64,000 nt of DNA from Candidatus Eremiobacterota bacterium (GTDB lineage: Bacteria; Vulcanimicrobiota; CADAWZ01; Ess09-12). Position numbers and translations under genes: made by a program. The DNA lies in NCBI GenBank assembly GCA_031082125.1, contig JAVHLM010000018.1:86648-150647 (forward strand), read 5' to 3'. Below are positions 8,279 to 17,600 of the stretch, one piece after another. The stretch's first letter is position 1, and every line of letters begins with the position of its first letter. The notes beneath the pieces were generated by a model. It made no database searches. It was given only the letters and a program-made list of their open reading frames with translations, and was not told the origin of the DNA.

Positions 8279-9456
8279 CATGCCGGCTCAAAGACGCCCC
8301 TGCACACCGCGGCGCCTTCCCTCACCATGACTTTCCCCCTGGCGATTACCGTGTCAATGGAGAGGTCATCGCCCTTCAGCAGAACCAGGTCGGCATCGCA
8401 GCCTGTCACGATGCGCCCCTTGCCGGGGAGCTTCAGAAGGGCCGCAGGTGTTGAAGTGACCACCCTGAGAGCCGTGGCAATAGCGACTTTCTCTTCCAGG
8501 ATGGCGTCCCTCACTTCCCTGAAAAGAGAGGCACAGGTGCCCACGGTGAGGCCTTTCAGGTGCCCCTTCGCATCAAACTCCGGAAGGCTCCCCTGCCCGT
8601 CAGAGCTGAAAGTGATGCGGCCGGCGTCCACGCCCTCGTCAAGGCATATCCTGAGAGCCTTCGACGTCTTCACCTCGCCCTCCTCGAGGAACTGCCCGGT
8701 GGTGCTGGTGGTGAAATCAATAAAGCCTCCCTTTTTCGCATACCCGATGCCGGCCTTGAAGAGATCGGGATTTCTCCCGATATGGGTAGGCAGGAACTGT
8801 GAATAGGGGATCTCGGTGGTGTCCACCAGCTCCTCCAGCAAGGAGAGCATTCTTTTCCCGTCACCCATGTGGATGTTCACTATCCCCGCCTTCCCTGAAA
8901 GCATTCCTGCCACGCGGGCTGCCGCGGCAATCTTCGCTATTTCTTCCACCTGCGGCTGCGAGGAGCGGTGATCGGAGAGGGCAATCTCGCCCACCCCTAT
9001 TATCTTGTCCACAATCATCAGATCATCTTCTATGCTTCCCGTGAGGGTCCGCACAGGGACCTGGTATGAGCCCGTGTAGATGAATGTGCTTATCCCCTCT
9101 TCCTCGAGGGCCCTCGCCTTGGCGAGGAGCACTGCCATGGAGCGCATGATGCCGTCGGTGCCCAGGCAGCCCACCACGGTAGTGACACCAGCAGTGGTGG
9201 CGTCAGAGAGCCTTATCTCCGGTGTCCTGGTTTTGAACCCGCCTTCCCCGCCGCCTCCCGTGATGTGAACGTGGCCGTCGATGAAGCCCGGAACGACAAG
9301 CATCCCTGCTGCATCAATCACTTCCACGGGAAGGGGAAAGCTGCCGCTTTCAATCAAGTCGGCGATATGAATGATTTTTCCGGCGGCAAAGGCGATATCT
9401 TTTTTCCCAAGGCTCTCAGGTATATAAACTTCGCCGTTTTTTATAAGGGTCAGCAT
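8278..9456 (-). CDS. iadA: Isoaspartyl dipeptidase (beta-aspartyl-peptidase)
   Basis: The start is the ATG at 9456, with an AGAAGGTGA ribosome site; this gives 392 residues, the usual length for IadA. This amidohydrolase-fold zinc enzyme splits beta-aspartyl dipeptides that arise from damaged asparagine and aspartate residues. Visible motifs are the HxH metal pair in GFIDGHVHITGGGGEGG, the GEIALSDHRSSQP segment, NIHMGDG and PTHIGRN histidines, and the catalytic Asp in ITFSSDGQGSLPEFD. It lies 22 bases downstream of a YfcC-type carrier gene in the same direction, so uptake and hydrolysis of small peptides or amino acids are probably coupled. No signal peptide; cytosolic. Confidence 0.92.
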   Translation of the reverse strand: MLTLIKNGEVYIPESLGKKDIAFAAGKIIHIADLIESGSFPLPVEVIDAAGMLVVPGFIDGHVHITGGGGEGGFKTRTPEIRLSDATTAGVTTVVGCLGTDGIMRSMAVLLAKARALEEEGISTFIYTGSYQVPVRTLTGSIEDDLMIVDKIIGVGEIALSDHRSSQPQVEEIAKIAAAARVAGMLSGKAGIVNIHMGDGKRMLSLLEELVDTTEIPYSQFLPTHIGRNPDLFKAGIGYAKKGGFIDFTTSTTGQFLEEGEVKTSKALRICLDEGVDAGRITFSSDGQGSLPEFDAKGHLKGLTVGTCASLFREVRDAILEEKVAIATALRVVTSTPAALLKLPGKGRIVTGCDADLVLLKGDDLSIDTVIARGKVMVREGAAVCRGVFEPA

Positions 9457-9478
9457 GAAAGTCACCTTCTTTCGGGAA

Positions 9479-10867
9479 TCAGTTCCACTGGGCAAGCACG
9501 GGCCAGACAAGGAGCGCCATGGCCAGCAGCACGTAGAGGGCCAGGAGGGGGAGGAACCACTTGATCCAGCGGTTCCATGGGATGCCTGCGAGCCCAAGGA
9601 TTCCCATGGTGACGGCGGAAGTGGGAAGGACCGGGTTCACAAGCTCGCAGAGCTGGAAGGCCAGCACGGCCGTCTGCCTGGTGACGCCCACAAGATCGCT
9701 CAGGGGCGCCATGATGGGGATGGTGAGGGCTGCCTGCCCGGTGCCCGAGTGGACAAAGAAATTTATGATGCTCTGCACGAAGAACATTGACCAGGCCGTC
9801 ACCAGGGGCGGGAAATGGGATATGAAAGATGCCAGGTAGTAAAGGATGGTGTCCAGGATCTTTCCATCAAGCGCAATGATCAGGATACCCCTGGCGCATG
9901 CGATGATCAAGACGGGATTTATCATGTCCTTGGCGCCGGCCATGTACGACTTGGCGATGCTGTCGGAGCTGAGGCCACCCGCATAGCCGCATATGATGCC
10001 CAGGGCGAAGAAAAGCGCGGCGATCTCCTCGATGAACCATTTGAATTTCAGGATGCCTACGACAAGGAGCACAATGCCCGCGAGAAAGATGAGAAGGATG
10101 GCCGTGTGGCGCGCCGTCACCTCTCCCCCCTCGTCCTGCTGGACATGGAGCTTTTCCCTCTTCTCCTGGTCCAGGTCATAGACGGGGGAGATCGACGGGT
10201 CCCTGTGGACCCTCGCGGCGTACCACATTACAAAGGCTATTGTGACTGCCGTCGTGACGGACCAGACGATAATCCTGTAGGGCAGGCCTGAATAAAGGGG
10301 GAGCCCTGCAAAGCCCTGGGCAATGCCCACGGTGAAGGGATTGAAAAATGCCCCGCCGAAGCCCGCCGCGGCGCCCAGGAAGGGTATGGCCGTCCCCACG
10401 AGGGAGTCGTACCCCAGGGAGAGAGCCAGGGGCACGATGATGAGGATGAAGGGCATGGTCTCCTCGCACATGCCGAAAATGGCCCCGCCAAGCGAGAAGA
10501 GCATCATTATCACGGGGATGAAAAGGACCCTGAGCGTGCTGTTCCTTCCCAGGTGGAGAGCCGTCTGCTTTATGAAAGCCGCCACGGCCCCTGTCTCCTG
10601 GATCACGCCGAAAGCTCCCCCGATTATGAGAAGAAAGGCGATAATCGACACGGCATCGGCGAAGCCCTTCACCGGCGCCGTGAAGATCTGGATGCTCTGG
10701 GGCACGTGCTCGATGAACCTGAAGGACCCCGCCACGGGCACCTGTTTCCCATGCGACTCGATCCTGTCGTATTCGCCTCCGGGGATTATCCATGTGCAGA
10801 CCGCCATGAGCATGACGGTATAAAAGATGAGGGCGAGGGTATTGGGCATCTGGAAGGCCTTTTTCAT
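9479..10867 (-). CDS. YfcC-family carrier (DcuC/ArcD superfamily)
   Basis: The 462-residue integral membrane protein has about twelve hydrophobic segments and the family's hallmarks: a short N-terminal segment followed by WIIPGGEYDRI, then GGAFGVIQETGA, the CEETMPF motif, the glycine-rich hinge FGGAFFNPFTVGIAQG, and a second-half HSGTGQAALTIPIMAPLSD. This family exports or takes up C4-dicarboxylates, basic amino acids or peptides by ion coupling; the substrate cannot be told from sequence. Co-transcription with iadA suggests aspartate-containing peptides or their products. An AGGAG ribosome site precedes the ATG. A 180-base divergent gap separates it from the 90-residue protein gene. Confidence 0.88.
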   Translation of the reverse strand: MKKAFQMPNTLALIFYTVMLMAVCTWIIPGGEYDRIESHGKQVPVAGSFRFIEHVPQSIQIFTAPVKGFADAVSIIAFLLIIGGAFGVIQETGAVAAFIKQTALHLGRNSTLRVLFIPVIMMLFSLGGAIFGMCEETMPFILIIVPLALSLGYDSLVGTAIPFLGAAAGFGGAFFNPFTVGIAQGFAGLPLYSGLPYRIIVWSVTTAVTIAFVMWYAARVHRDPSISPVYDLDQEKREKLHVQQDEGGEVTARHTAILLIFLAGIVLLVVGILKFKWFIEEIAALFFALGIICGYAGGLSSDSIAKSYMAGAKDMINPVLIIACARGILIIALDGKILDTILYYLASFISHFPPLVTAWSMFFVQSIINFFVHSGTGQAALTIPIMAPLSDLVGVTRQTAVLAFQLCELVNPVLPTSAVTMGILGLAGIPWNRWIKWFLPLLALYVLLAMALLVWPVLAQWN

Positions 10868-11047
10868 GGTCTCAATTCTCCTGGGAAGGTCCCCTCATTT
10901 TATCAGAAAAGCGCCTTGAGAGCAAGAGTGCCCGTTTTTTACCACTTACTCCCCCGAAATTACCTCTTGCCGGAAAGAACTTTATCAAAAGGGCATCTTC
11001 CCTCATAATAGAGACAGAATATTATATTGAAAGAAGAGGTGGATCAC

Positions 11048-11320
11048 ATGGACGTTGGCAAAGTCGGCGGAAGCGGGAATGTATATCAGCCCCCGCAGGA
11101 TAAAGGCGAGGCGAAGAAAGAGGCTGAGGTCCCCAGGGACGGAATGGACAAGGGGTGGAAGCCCGGCGGTATCACATGCTACATGTACAGCAAGCTTGCG
11201 GGAAAAAGCGATGCAGACCCCAAGCTTCTGGCGCAGTATAAGACGGAGGCCATCAACAACGCGCTCAACGACGGCTCAATCACCGTCGATATGGCACAGA
11301 AGCTGAAAGCCGAAGAGTAA
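11048..11320 (+). CDS. 90-residue protein of unknown function upstream of a radical SAM enzyme
   Basis: An AAGAGGTGG ribosome site lies six bases before the ATG at 11048; the in-frame TTG at 11027 is less likely. The product is hydrophilic, with a charged front half (DKGEAKKEAE), a GWKPGGITCYMYSK segment with the only cysteine, and a helical C-terminus ending in KLKAEE. It has no signal peptide. A possible promoter (TTTATC, 17 bases, CATAAT at 11004-11009) lies upstream, and a strong hairpin terminator follows at 11344. The next gene encodes a radical SAM/SPASM enzyme, whose relatives often modify small peptides, but the terminator between them weakens that link. Function unknown. Confidence 0.7.
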   Translation: MDVGKVGGSGNVYQPPQDKGEAKKEAEVPRDGMDKGWKPGGITCYMYSKLAGKSDADPKLLAQYKTEAINNALNDGSITVDMAQKLKAEE

Positions 11321-11343
11321 TGTCTTAGAATGCATGCCATCAG

Positions 11344-11376
11344 GGAGGGAGAGCATGGCTTTCCCTCCTTTCTTTG
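11344..11376 (+). terminator. Intrinsic terminator after the 90-residue protein gene
   Basis: An 11-base-pair stem (GGAGGGAGAGC at 11344-11354 with GCTTTCCCTCC at 11358-11368, one G-U pair) closes a three-base loop and is followed by TTTCTTTGTTT. It sits between the small gene and the radical SAM gene and could act as an attenuator for the latter. Confidence 0.7.
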
Positions 11377-11408
11377 TTTCATGCCATCACAATCCAGGCA
11401 GGTGCACT

Positions 11409-12452
11409 ATGGAAGAAGAAAAGGCAGGAGGGCCTGTCTATATCCTGGAGCTCACCCAGCGCTGCAACCATTCCTGCCCCCACTGCTTCAACGTGTGGAA
11501 GCTCGGCGGGCCGTACCCTGAAGAAAAGCTGGACACCGAAGGGTGGAAAGGCCTCGTCGGGAAGCTTAAGGAGGAGACAGGGTGCCAGTTTCTCACCCTC
11601 TCGGGAGGCGAGCCCCTGCTGCATAGGGATTTTTTTGTCATCCTCGCCCATATCCACTCCCTCGGCATAGGGACTTCCCTTATCACCAACGGCTCTCTTC
11701 TCACCGGCGAGAAAATTGGGAAATGTATCGACCTGGGCGTTGAAATCTTTGAGCTTCCCCTGCTCTCCAACAGGAGAGAGGTCCACAACGGCATGAGCGG
11801 AGCCCCTTCCTTCGACAAGGTGGTCAACGCCGTCGCCGACATCAAGGAGCGTGGCGGAAAAGTAGTCACTGTCTTCGTGGCGACAAAGAAGAACATCGGG
11901 GACTTCGAAAAAACCTTCGAGCTTGCCTTCGCTCTGGGCGTGGACGGGATTATGCTCAACCGCTTCAATCCAGGAGGCGGCGCCGTGGAGATCATGGAGA
12001 GCCTCCTGCCCTCCATTGAGAGCCTGCGGAAAACCCTGGACTCCGCGGAGCGCCTCTCTGAAAAAACCGGCATCCCCGTGAGCTGCGCCATTCCCATGCC
12101 CCCCTGCGTGTTCCCCATGGAGAAGTATCGCCGCGTGGGATCAGGATTCTGCCCCGTGGGGACCGACAGCGCCTATTACACCATAGATCCCTGCGGTAAC
12201 GTGCGCCCCTGTAACCACAGCACGGTAATCCTCGGCAACCTGCTCGAAATGTCCGTCAAGGAGATTCTTGAAAGCCCCCGCCTTAAAGTTTTTATCGATG
12301 CCATTCCCCCCTTCTGCGCACCCTGCTCTCTGAAAGAGACCTGCAGGGGAAGCTGCAAGGCCTCGGCGCAGGTCTGCTACGGCGACCTCATGAGGGAAGA
12401 GCCTTTTCTGGTCCAGGCGGCACGGGAGCTGCCGGCGCTGGCAAAGCGCTGA
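11409..12452 (+). CDS. Radical SAM / SPASM domain protein
   Basis: The 347-residue enzyme starts at the ATG at 11409, with an AGGTG ribosome site; the frame is open upstream to 11334 but that part crosses the terminator hairpin. The radical SAM CxxxCxxC motif is C19-C23-C26 (CNHSCPHC), followed by the SAM-binding LSGGEPLL motif. The C-terminal SPASM domain carries further cysteines for auxiliary iron-sulfur clusters (CGNVRPC, then CAPCSLKETCRGSC and a final VC). SPASM enzymes modify peptides or proteins, or act in cofactor synthesis (PqqE, anSME, heme d1/AhbC types). The natural partner is not identified; the 90-residue protein upstream is one candidate. Confidence 0.88.
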   Translation: MEEEKAGGPVYILELTQRCNHSCPHCFNVWKLGGPYPEEKLDTEGWKGLVGKLKEETGCQFLTLSGGEPLLHRDFFVILAHIHSLGIGTSLITNGSLLTGEKIGKCIDLGVEIFELPLLSNRREVHNGMSGAPSFDKVVNAVADIKERGGKVVTVFVATKKNIGDFEKTFELAFALGVDGIMLNRFNPGGGAVEIMESLLPSIESLRKTLDSAERLSEKTGIPVSCAIPMPPCVFPMEKYRRVGSGFCPVGTDSAYYTIDPCGNVRPCNHSTVILGNLLEMSVKEILESPRLKVFIDAIPPFCAPCSLKETCRGSCKASAQVCYGDLMREEPFLVQAARELPALAKR

Positions 12453-12635
12453 GGGGAGAATCTGCTCGCGGGCTGCCTCATGAAGGAACATTCCCAGGGC
12501 AGGAAAAATCTTTATAACAGGACTGAAAAGAGCTCCCTCTCATGCCTTTTCAGGAACGATGCCTCCCGAGCGCGGGCCCATTTTCCTGGAAAATCCTGCA
12601 CCTTCCGGACTCCCAGTCCTTCACTTTCTTACGGC

Positions 12636-12664
12636 CTGACCATTTTCTGGAGGCAGGGTATACT
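12636..12664 (+). promoter_or_regulatory. Putative promoter of the ankyrin-DUF4919 gene
   Basis: CTGACC at 12636-12641, a 17-base spacer and TATACT at 12659-12664 form a sigma70-like promoter 24 bases before the ATG at 12688. The rest of the 235-base gap after the radical SAM gene holds no convincing gene. Confidence 0.55.
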
Positions 12665-12687
12665 GGAACAAGAGAAAGAGGTGGCAC

Positions 12688-14634
12688 ATGGGAAGTCTTT
12701 TCAAGGGAAGCGGCGCCCTGCATGACGCTGTCACGAAAAGCGACATCGGCAAGGTGACAGAGATCCTTGCGAAAGATCCCCGGATCGTCAACGAAAAAAA
12801 CAAGGAAGGCCTCACCCCCCTTCACCTTGCCGCCCTTGAGGGCAACGTGGTTCTGCTGGAGCTCCTGCTGAAAAAAGGAGCCCGGATCAACGAACTCGAC
12901 ACCGGGAAGACCGGAAACACTGCCCTGTTCCTCACTGCAAGGAACGGGTACCTGGAGGCCACTGATTTTCTTCTCTCCATGGGCGCTGACATCAACATCA
13001 AGGGAAAAGTCGGCATGTCGGCATTGTTTGGGGCCGTGGCATCAAAAAAACCTGAGGTGATAAAGCTCCTCGTTGAAAAAGGGGCTGATATCAATGCAGT
13101 CACCGATCAGAATGTGAACGTGCTCGAGCTGGCGGCAGTCTACAAGGATATACCGACGGCCGAGCTCCTGCTCTCAATGGGGTCCGATGCCGATGTGAAG
13201 AATAATGCCATCAAGCAGCTCTTTCTCGCCGCAGCCGAGGGTGGCAGCAAGGCCGTGATCGAGACGCTCATCGCCAGGGGGATGCCCCTTGACGTGGCTT
13301 ATGACGACGGCCTCGTAGCCCTCCACCACGCGGCCTGCTACGGCTACATGGACATCGCAAAGCTCCTGCTGGACAAGGGCGCCCCGATCAATGTGAAGGA
13401 GCCCGCCGAATGGAAAACGCCCCTCCACTTCGCCGTGTACAAAGACCTGAGAGACATGGTGGCCTTTCTCATCTCCCGGGGCGCCGATGTGAACGCGCAG
13501 ACCAATGAAATGATAACGCCCCTCCATATCTCGAAAAGCGGCGCCATCGCGGAGATGCTGCTGGAGGCGGGCGCCAACGTGAACACCGAGACCACGCAGC
13601 ATATGACGCCTCTCCTCTCATCGATTGCCTATGCCGACACACACCAGGTGGAGGTGCTCCTTGACTGGGGCGCCGATCTCAATGCGAAAATACAGGGCAT
13701 GACGGTCCTGCAGTTTGTCAGGTCGGGGAAGAGAAGAGATGTCACCGCCCTCGTGGAGCAGTTCAGCTCCGGCGCGAGGCGGCCCACGGGCGGCAAAAAG
13801 CAGGGCGCACAGCCGGGGGGACCCCAGGCAGCGCCTGGTTATAAGCCAGCCCCGCAGAGCCCGCCGGGCTACAAGCCTGCGGCCCAGCCGGCGCCGGGGT
13901 ATAAACCCCAGGCAACCCAGGAGGCTCCCGCGGGAGCACCTCCCAAGGGCTTCCAGAAGTACATCAATCCAGGGGCTGCGGCAGGGCAGCAGCCCGCCGC
14001 GGCAGCTTCCGAGGCCGAGGAGCTTGCGCGCTATGTCACGTGGGAAAAAGAGAAGAAGGAGATGCGCCGCCTTGAGAGGGAGAAGGATACCACCGACTAC
14101 GACAGCCTTTTGAAAGAGCTCCTCGGGAAAGTCCGCAAGAGCGATCCTACGGTGGACTTCACCCTTCTGCGCAAGGCTTACTCCCGGTCATCGCTTTACT
14201 CCCCCTACGACATGCAGAGGCTTGAAGACACCAAGATGGTGGACGCCCTGGGGAACCAGGGGCAGTGGAATAAGCTGCTGGAGCTCACCCGCCATATTTT
14301 CTCATACAACCCCGTGGAAATCAACTCCCACTTCTGGAGTGCCTTTGCTCACAACAAGACAGGCAACGCCCAGATGCAGCAGTTTCACGCCTATGTCTAC
14401 AAAGGGCTTCTCAACTCCCTCCAGGCCTCAGGTGACGGGAGAAGCAAGGAGACGGCGTACCAGGTCATCTCCATCAAGGAGGAATACGCCGTGCTCGAGA
14501 ACATCGAGGGCCTTTCCCTGGTAGGGAGGCAGAAAATAGAGGACGCCGCGAGCTCCTATGATGTCTTCGAGGTGCAGACCCAGGCGGGCCGGGAGACAGT
14601 CTACTTCAACATTGACGCCCTCGCCTATCACTGA
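12688..14634 (+). CDS. Ankyrin-repeat protein with Pro/Gln/Ala linker and DUF4919-like C-terminus
   Basis: The 648-residue protein has about ten ankyrin repeats in residues 1-360, seen as recurring TPLHLAALEGN, AELLLSMGSDADVK and ALHHAACYGYMDIAKLLLDKGA patterns. A low-complexity linker (about 361-445) contains repeated GYKPA units. The rest (about 455-648) fits DUF4919, with DYDSLLKELLGKVRKSDPTVDF, YSPYD and AYQVISIKEEY motifs. Ankyrin repeats bind partner proteins; DUF4919 has no assigned function. The ribosome site is AGAGGTGG. No signal peptide is seen. It lies 51 bases upstream of a kinase-WD40 gene on the same strand, so the two are likely an operon and may act together. Confidence 0.85.
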   Translation: MGSLFKGSGALHDAVTKSDIGKVTEILAKDPRIVNEKNKEGLTPLHLAALEGNVVLLELLLKKGARINELDTGKTGNTALFLTARNGYLEATDFLLSMGADINIKGKVGMSALFGAVASKKPEVIKLLVEKGADINAVTDQNVNVLELAAVYKDIPTAELLLSMGSDADVKNNAIKQLFLAAAEGGSKAVIETLIARGMPLDVAYDDGLVALHHAACYGYMDIAKLLLDKGAPINVKEPAEWKTPLHFAVYKDLRDMVAFLISRGADVNAQTNEMITPLHISKSGAIAEMLLEAGANVNTETTQHMTPLLSSIAYADTHQVEVLLDWGADLNAKIQGMTVLQFVRSGKRRDVTALVEQFSSGARRPTGGKKQGAQPGGPQAAPGYKPAPQSPPGYKPAAQPAPGYKPQATQEAPAGAPPKGFQKYINPGAAAGQQPAAAASEAEELARYVTWEKEKKEMRRLEREKDTTDYDSLLKELLGKVRKSDPTVDFTLLRKAYSRSSLYSPYDMQRLEDTKMVDALGNQGQWNKLLELTRHIFSYNPVEINSHFWSAFAHNKTGNAQMQQFHAYVYKGLLNSLQASGDGRSKETAYQVISIKEEYAVLENIEGLSLVGRQKIEDAASSYDVFEVQTQAGRETVYFNIDALAYH

Positions 14635-14685
14635 GGCAAGGAAATCCCCACCGGTGAGTCATCACGGTTATCAAGGACAGACCCT

Positions 14686-17600
14686 ATGGCAACAACTGAT
14701 TCGTCTTCGGAAAACCCGACCCTTTCAACGGGGAGAGGGCAGACAGGCCCCGACGGCTCCGGGCCATCCCTCTCCTACAGGGGTGACATACCGGAAGAGG
14801 ACCTGGCCGCCGCCGAAGGCCGGGTCCCGGCCAACTGGCAGCCTGGCGACCTGATCCTCGGCCTCTATGAAGTCATGGCAGTGCTGGGGCAGGGCGCCTT
14901 CGGCACCGTCCACAGGGTGCGGCACCGCCTCTGGAACAGGGACATGGCGGTGAAGTCCCTGAGGCCCGAGTTAATCGGGAGCCCCGGGCACCTGGAGCTT
15001 TTTCTTAGAGAATGCGAGGGCTGGGTCAACCTGGGGCTCCACCCCCACGTGGTGAGCTGCTTCTACGTGAGGCTCCTGGGAGGCCTCCCCCGGATCTTCA
15101 GCGAGTTCGTGGCTGGCGGGACCCTCAGGGACTGGATGAAACAGGAAAAGGTCTATGAATTCAGGCTTATCATCGATCTTGCCCTCCAGTGCCTCTCGGG
15201 CCTCGCCTATGCCCATATGAAGGGCCTTCTTCACCGCGACATAAAGCCTGAGAACTGCCTGGTCGCAGAGGGAGAGAGGCCGGGCCTCAAGGTGGGCGAT
15301 TTCGGCATCGCCTCAGGGCTCTCGGCAGCCGGTGCTTCGGGCGGTGCCGCCGCTTCAGGCAGCACAGGCGCACAGGGCGGCTCACATGGCGATGACGGGG
15401 GCTCCATCGGCACCCCCTCCTACATGCCTCCCGAGCAGTGGTCCAGGCAGTACGGCGCAATAGGGCCCTGGAGCGACATATACGCCTTCGGCGTGATGCT
15501 CTTTGAAATATGCTGCGGCGCGAGGCCCTTCGACAGCGGCACCGAGGCCATGGAGCTCGTGCGGGCCCGGCACATCGGCGTGGCGCCTCCCGATCCCGCG
15601 ACGCTGAGGAAGGACATCCCTCCGCGTCTTGGGGCCTTCATGCTGAAATGCCTCGCCAAAAATCCCCGGGACCGCTTTCAGAGCTGCAGCGAGGCCCGCG
15701 GCGAGCTCCTCGCGATATACCGGGACTTGACCGGCGAAGAATACCCTGAAGAAGACATCAAGGCGGTGAGGCTCCTTGCCGGCACGCTGAGCAACCGCGG
15801 CATCTCGCTCATCGACCTGGGAAGAGGCAGTGAAGCCCTCGGCGTCCTTGGTGAAGCCCTGGCCCTTGATCCGGGCAACCTCCATGCCGTCTATAACCAT
15901 AGCCTTCTCTGCTGGTATATCGGCAGGATTACCGACAGGGCGCTGCTGGAGAAGCTTGATGCAGTGAGCACCACTATGGTGAGGGAAAAGGCTTTCATGA
16001 GGGGCCTCATCAACAGGGAGCGCGGCGATGATGAGGCCGCCCTTGCTGATTTCAACGCCGCGGAGAAGGGCGCCCCTGCCGATGAGCTTGCACTCATCCA
16101 GGATGCGCGGAAAGAAGTGCGCGAAGGTTACCGCCCCGTGAGGACCATCGAGTGCGGGGGTGCTTTCCCCCTGGGAAAGATTGCCCTCTCCCCCCAGGGC
16201 ACCATAGCGGCAGCATGCCACCTGGAGCTAAATGAGATCCGTGCCTGGGACACCGCCACGGGGAGCCTCCTCTGGAGCAGGGGAAACAGGGCCCCTGTGG
16301 TGCAGCCGGAAGGTGAGTTCTTTCCCTTCTACTTCCCGGGCCTTGAGTTTACCGGTGACGGGAAGGTCCTCGTGGCGGCCGTCTATGATGGATCGCTTCT
16401 CATGCTTGATGCGAAGACAGGATCACCCTTGAAGACTCTGAAAGACAGAACCATGGGAATCTATGACCTCGCGGTGTCAAATGACGGGCGCATAGCGGCG
16501 ACCCGGACGATGGGCAACCTCAAGAGCAGTGGGTGCCTCACCATATGGGACCTTGAAAAGGGAAAAATCATCCACTCCCTTCACGAAGCGACGGATGCCG
16601 CGGGGAACCTTGCCCTCGCCGTCGAGGGAAACCCTCTCTTCTCTTCGGCTTTCAATGTGGTGAGGGTCTGGGATACCAAATCAGGGGGTTTGGCCAGGGA
16701 GTTTTCCGGCGCCCGCGTGGCCATTTCCAGCGCCGGCACACTGGCCCTCACCTATCAGGATGGTTTTTTCAGGCTCTGGGATGTCCTCGGCAGCCGGTGC
16801 ATCAGGACCTTGAAAGGCTCCCTCTCATCCCGGGAGCTTGTGGCCACCCACTGCCTGCGCCTTGCCTTTGACCACCGCGGCTCGGAACTCATGGTTCTGG
16901 ACATGGAGACCCTCCAGTGCCTCAGAACCCTCGAGCTCAAGTCCGTCGCGGGGGGGATCACGCTGGCGCCCCGCTCGTACTTTGCCCTTGCCTCTACGGA
17001 GACCTCCCTTACCCTGTGGCGGTATCCCCAGGACCCCCGTTTCCCCGGGGCTTCCTTCCTCGTGGCTTCCCCCGGCGGGAGCGAGGAGGCCGTCAAGGCG
17101 GAAAAGGAGCTAAAAAAACAGCTTTCATCAATCTCGGCAGCCCTTGAGCAGGGCGCCATCACTGCGGCAGTGGAGGCCTATGAGAGGGCGAAAGCCATCG
17201 AGGGATGCGGGCGCCTCCCCGAGGTCCTGCAATTCTGGACCAGGCTTTCCCGGCTTTGCAGGCGCGGCGCTCTCAATGACTGCTGGGAGGAAGGCGCCGT
17301 GACAACTCCCCTCCATCTCCTCCACCGGGGGGCTCTCACGCGCAAGGGGAGCTTTGCCGTCTTCATGGGCTTCCTGGAGACAGCCATATGGGATCTTTCG
17401 ACAATGAAAGAGGCGGTGAAGAGAAAGGATCCCGCCGTATCGATCGGTATCGATCCCGGCGGGGCGAAGGCCCTGGTGATAATGGGGAAATATGATCCTT
17501 ACGGTGGTGTCATTGAGACCGCGGAGAAGGACAATCCGGTCTATCTCTGGGATATTGCGAAGGGCCAGGTCCTCAGGCCCCTGGGAGCGCTGGGCGGCGC

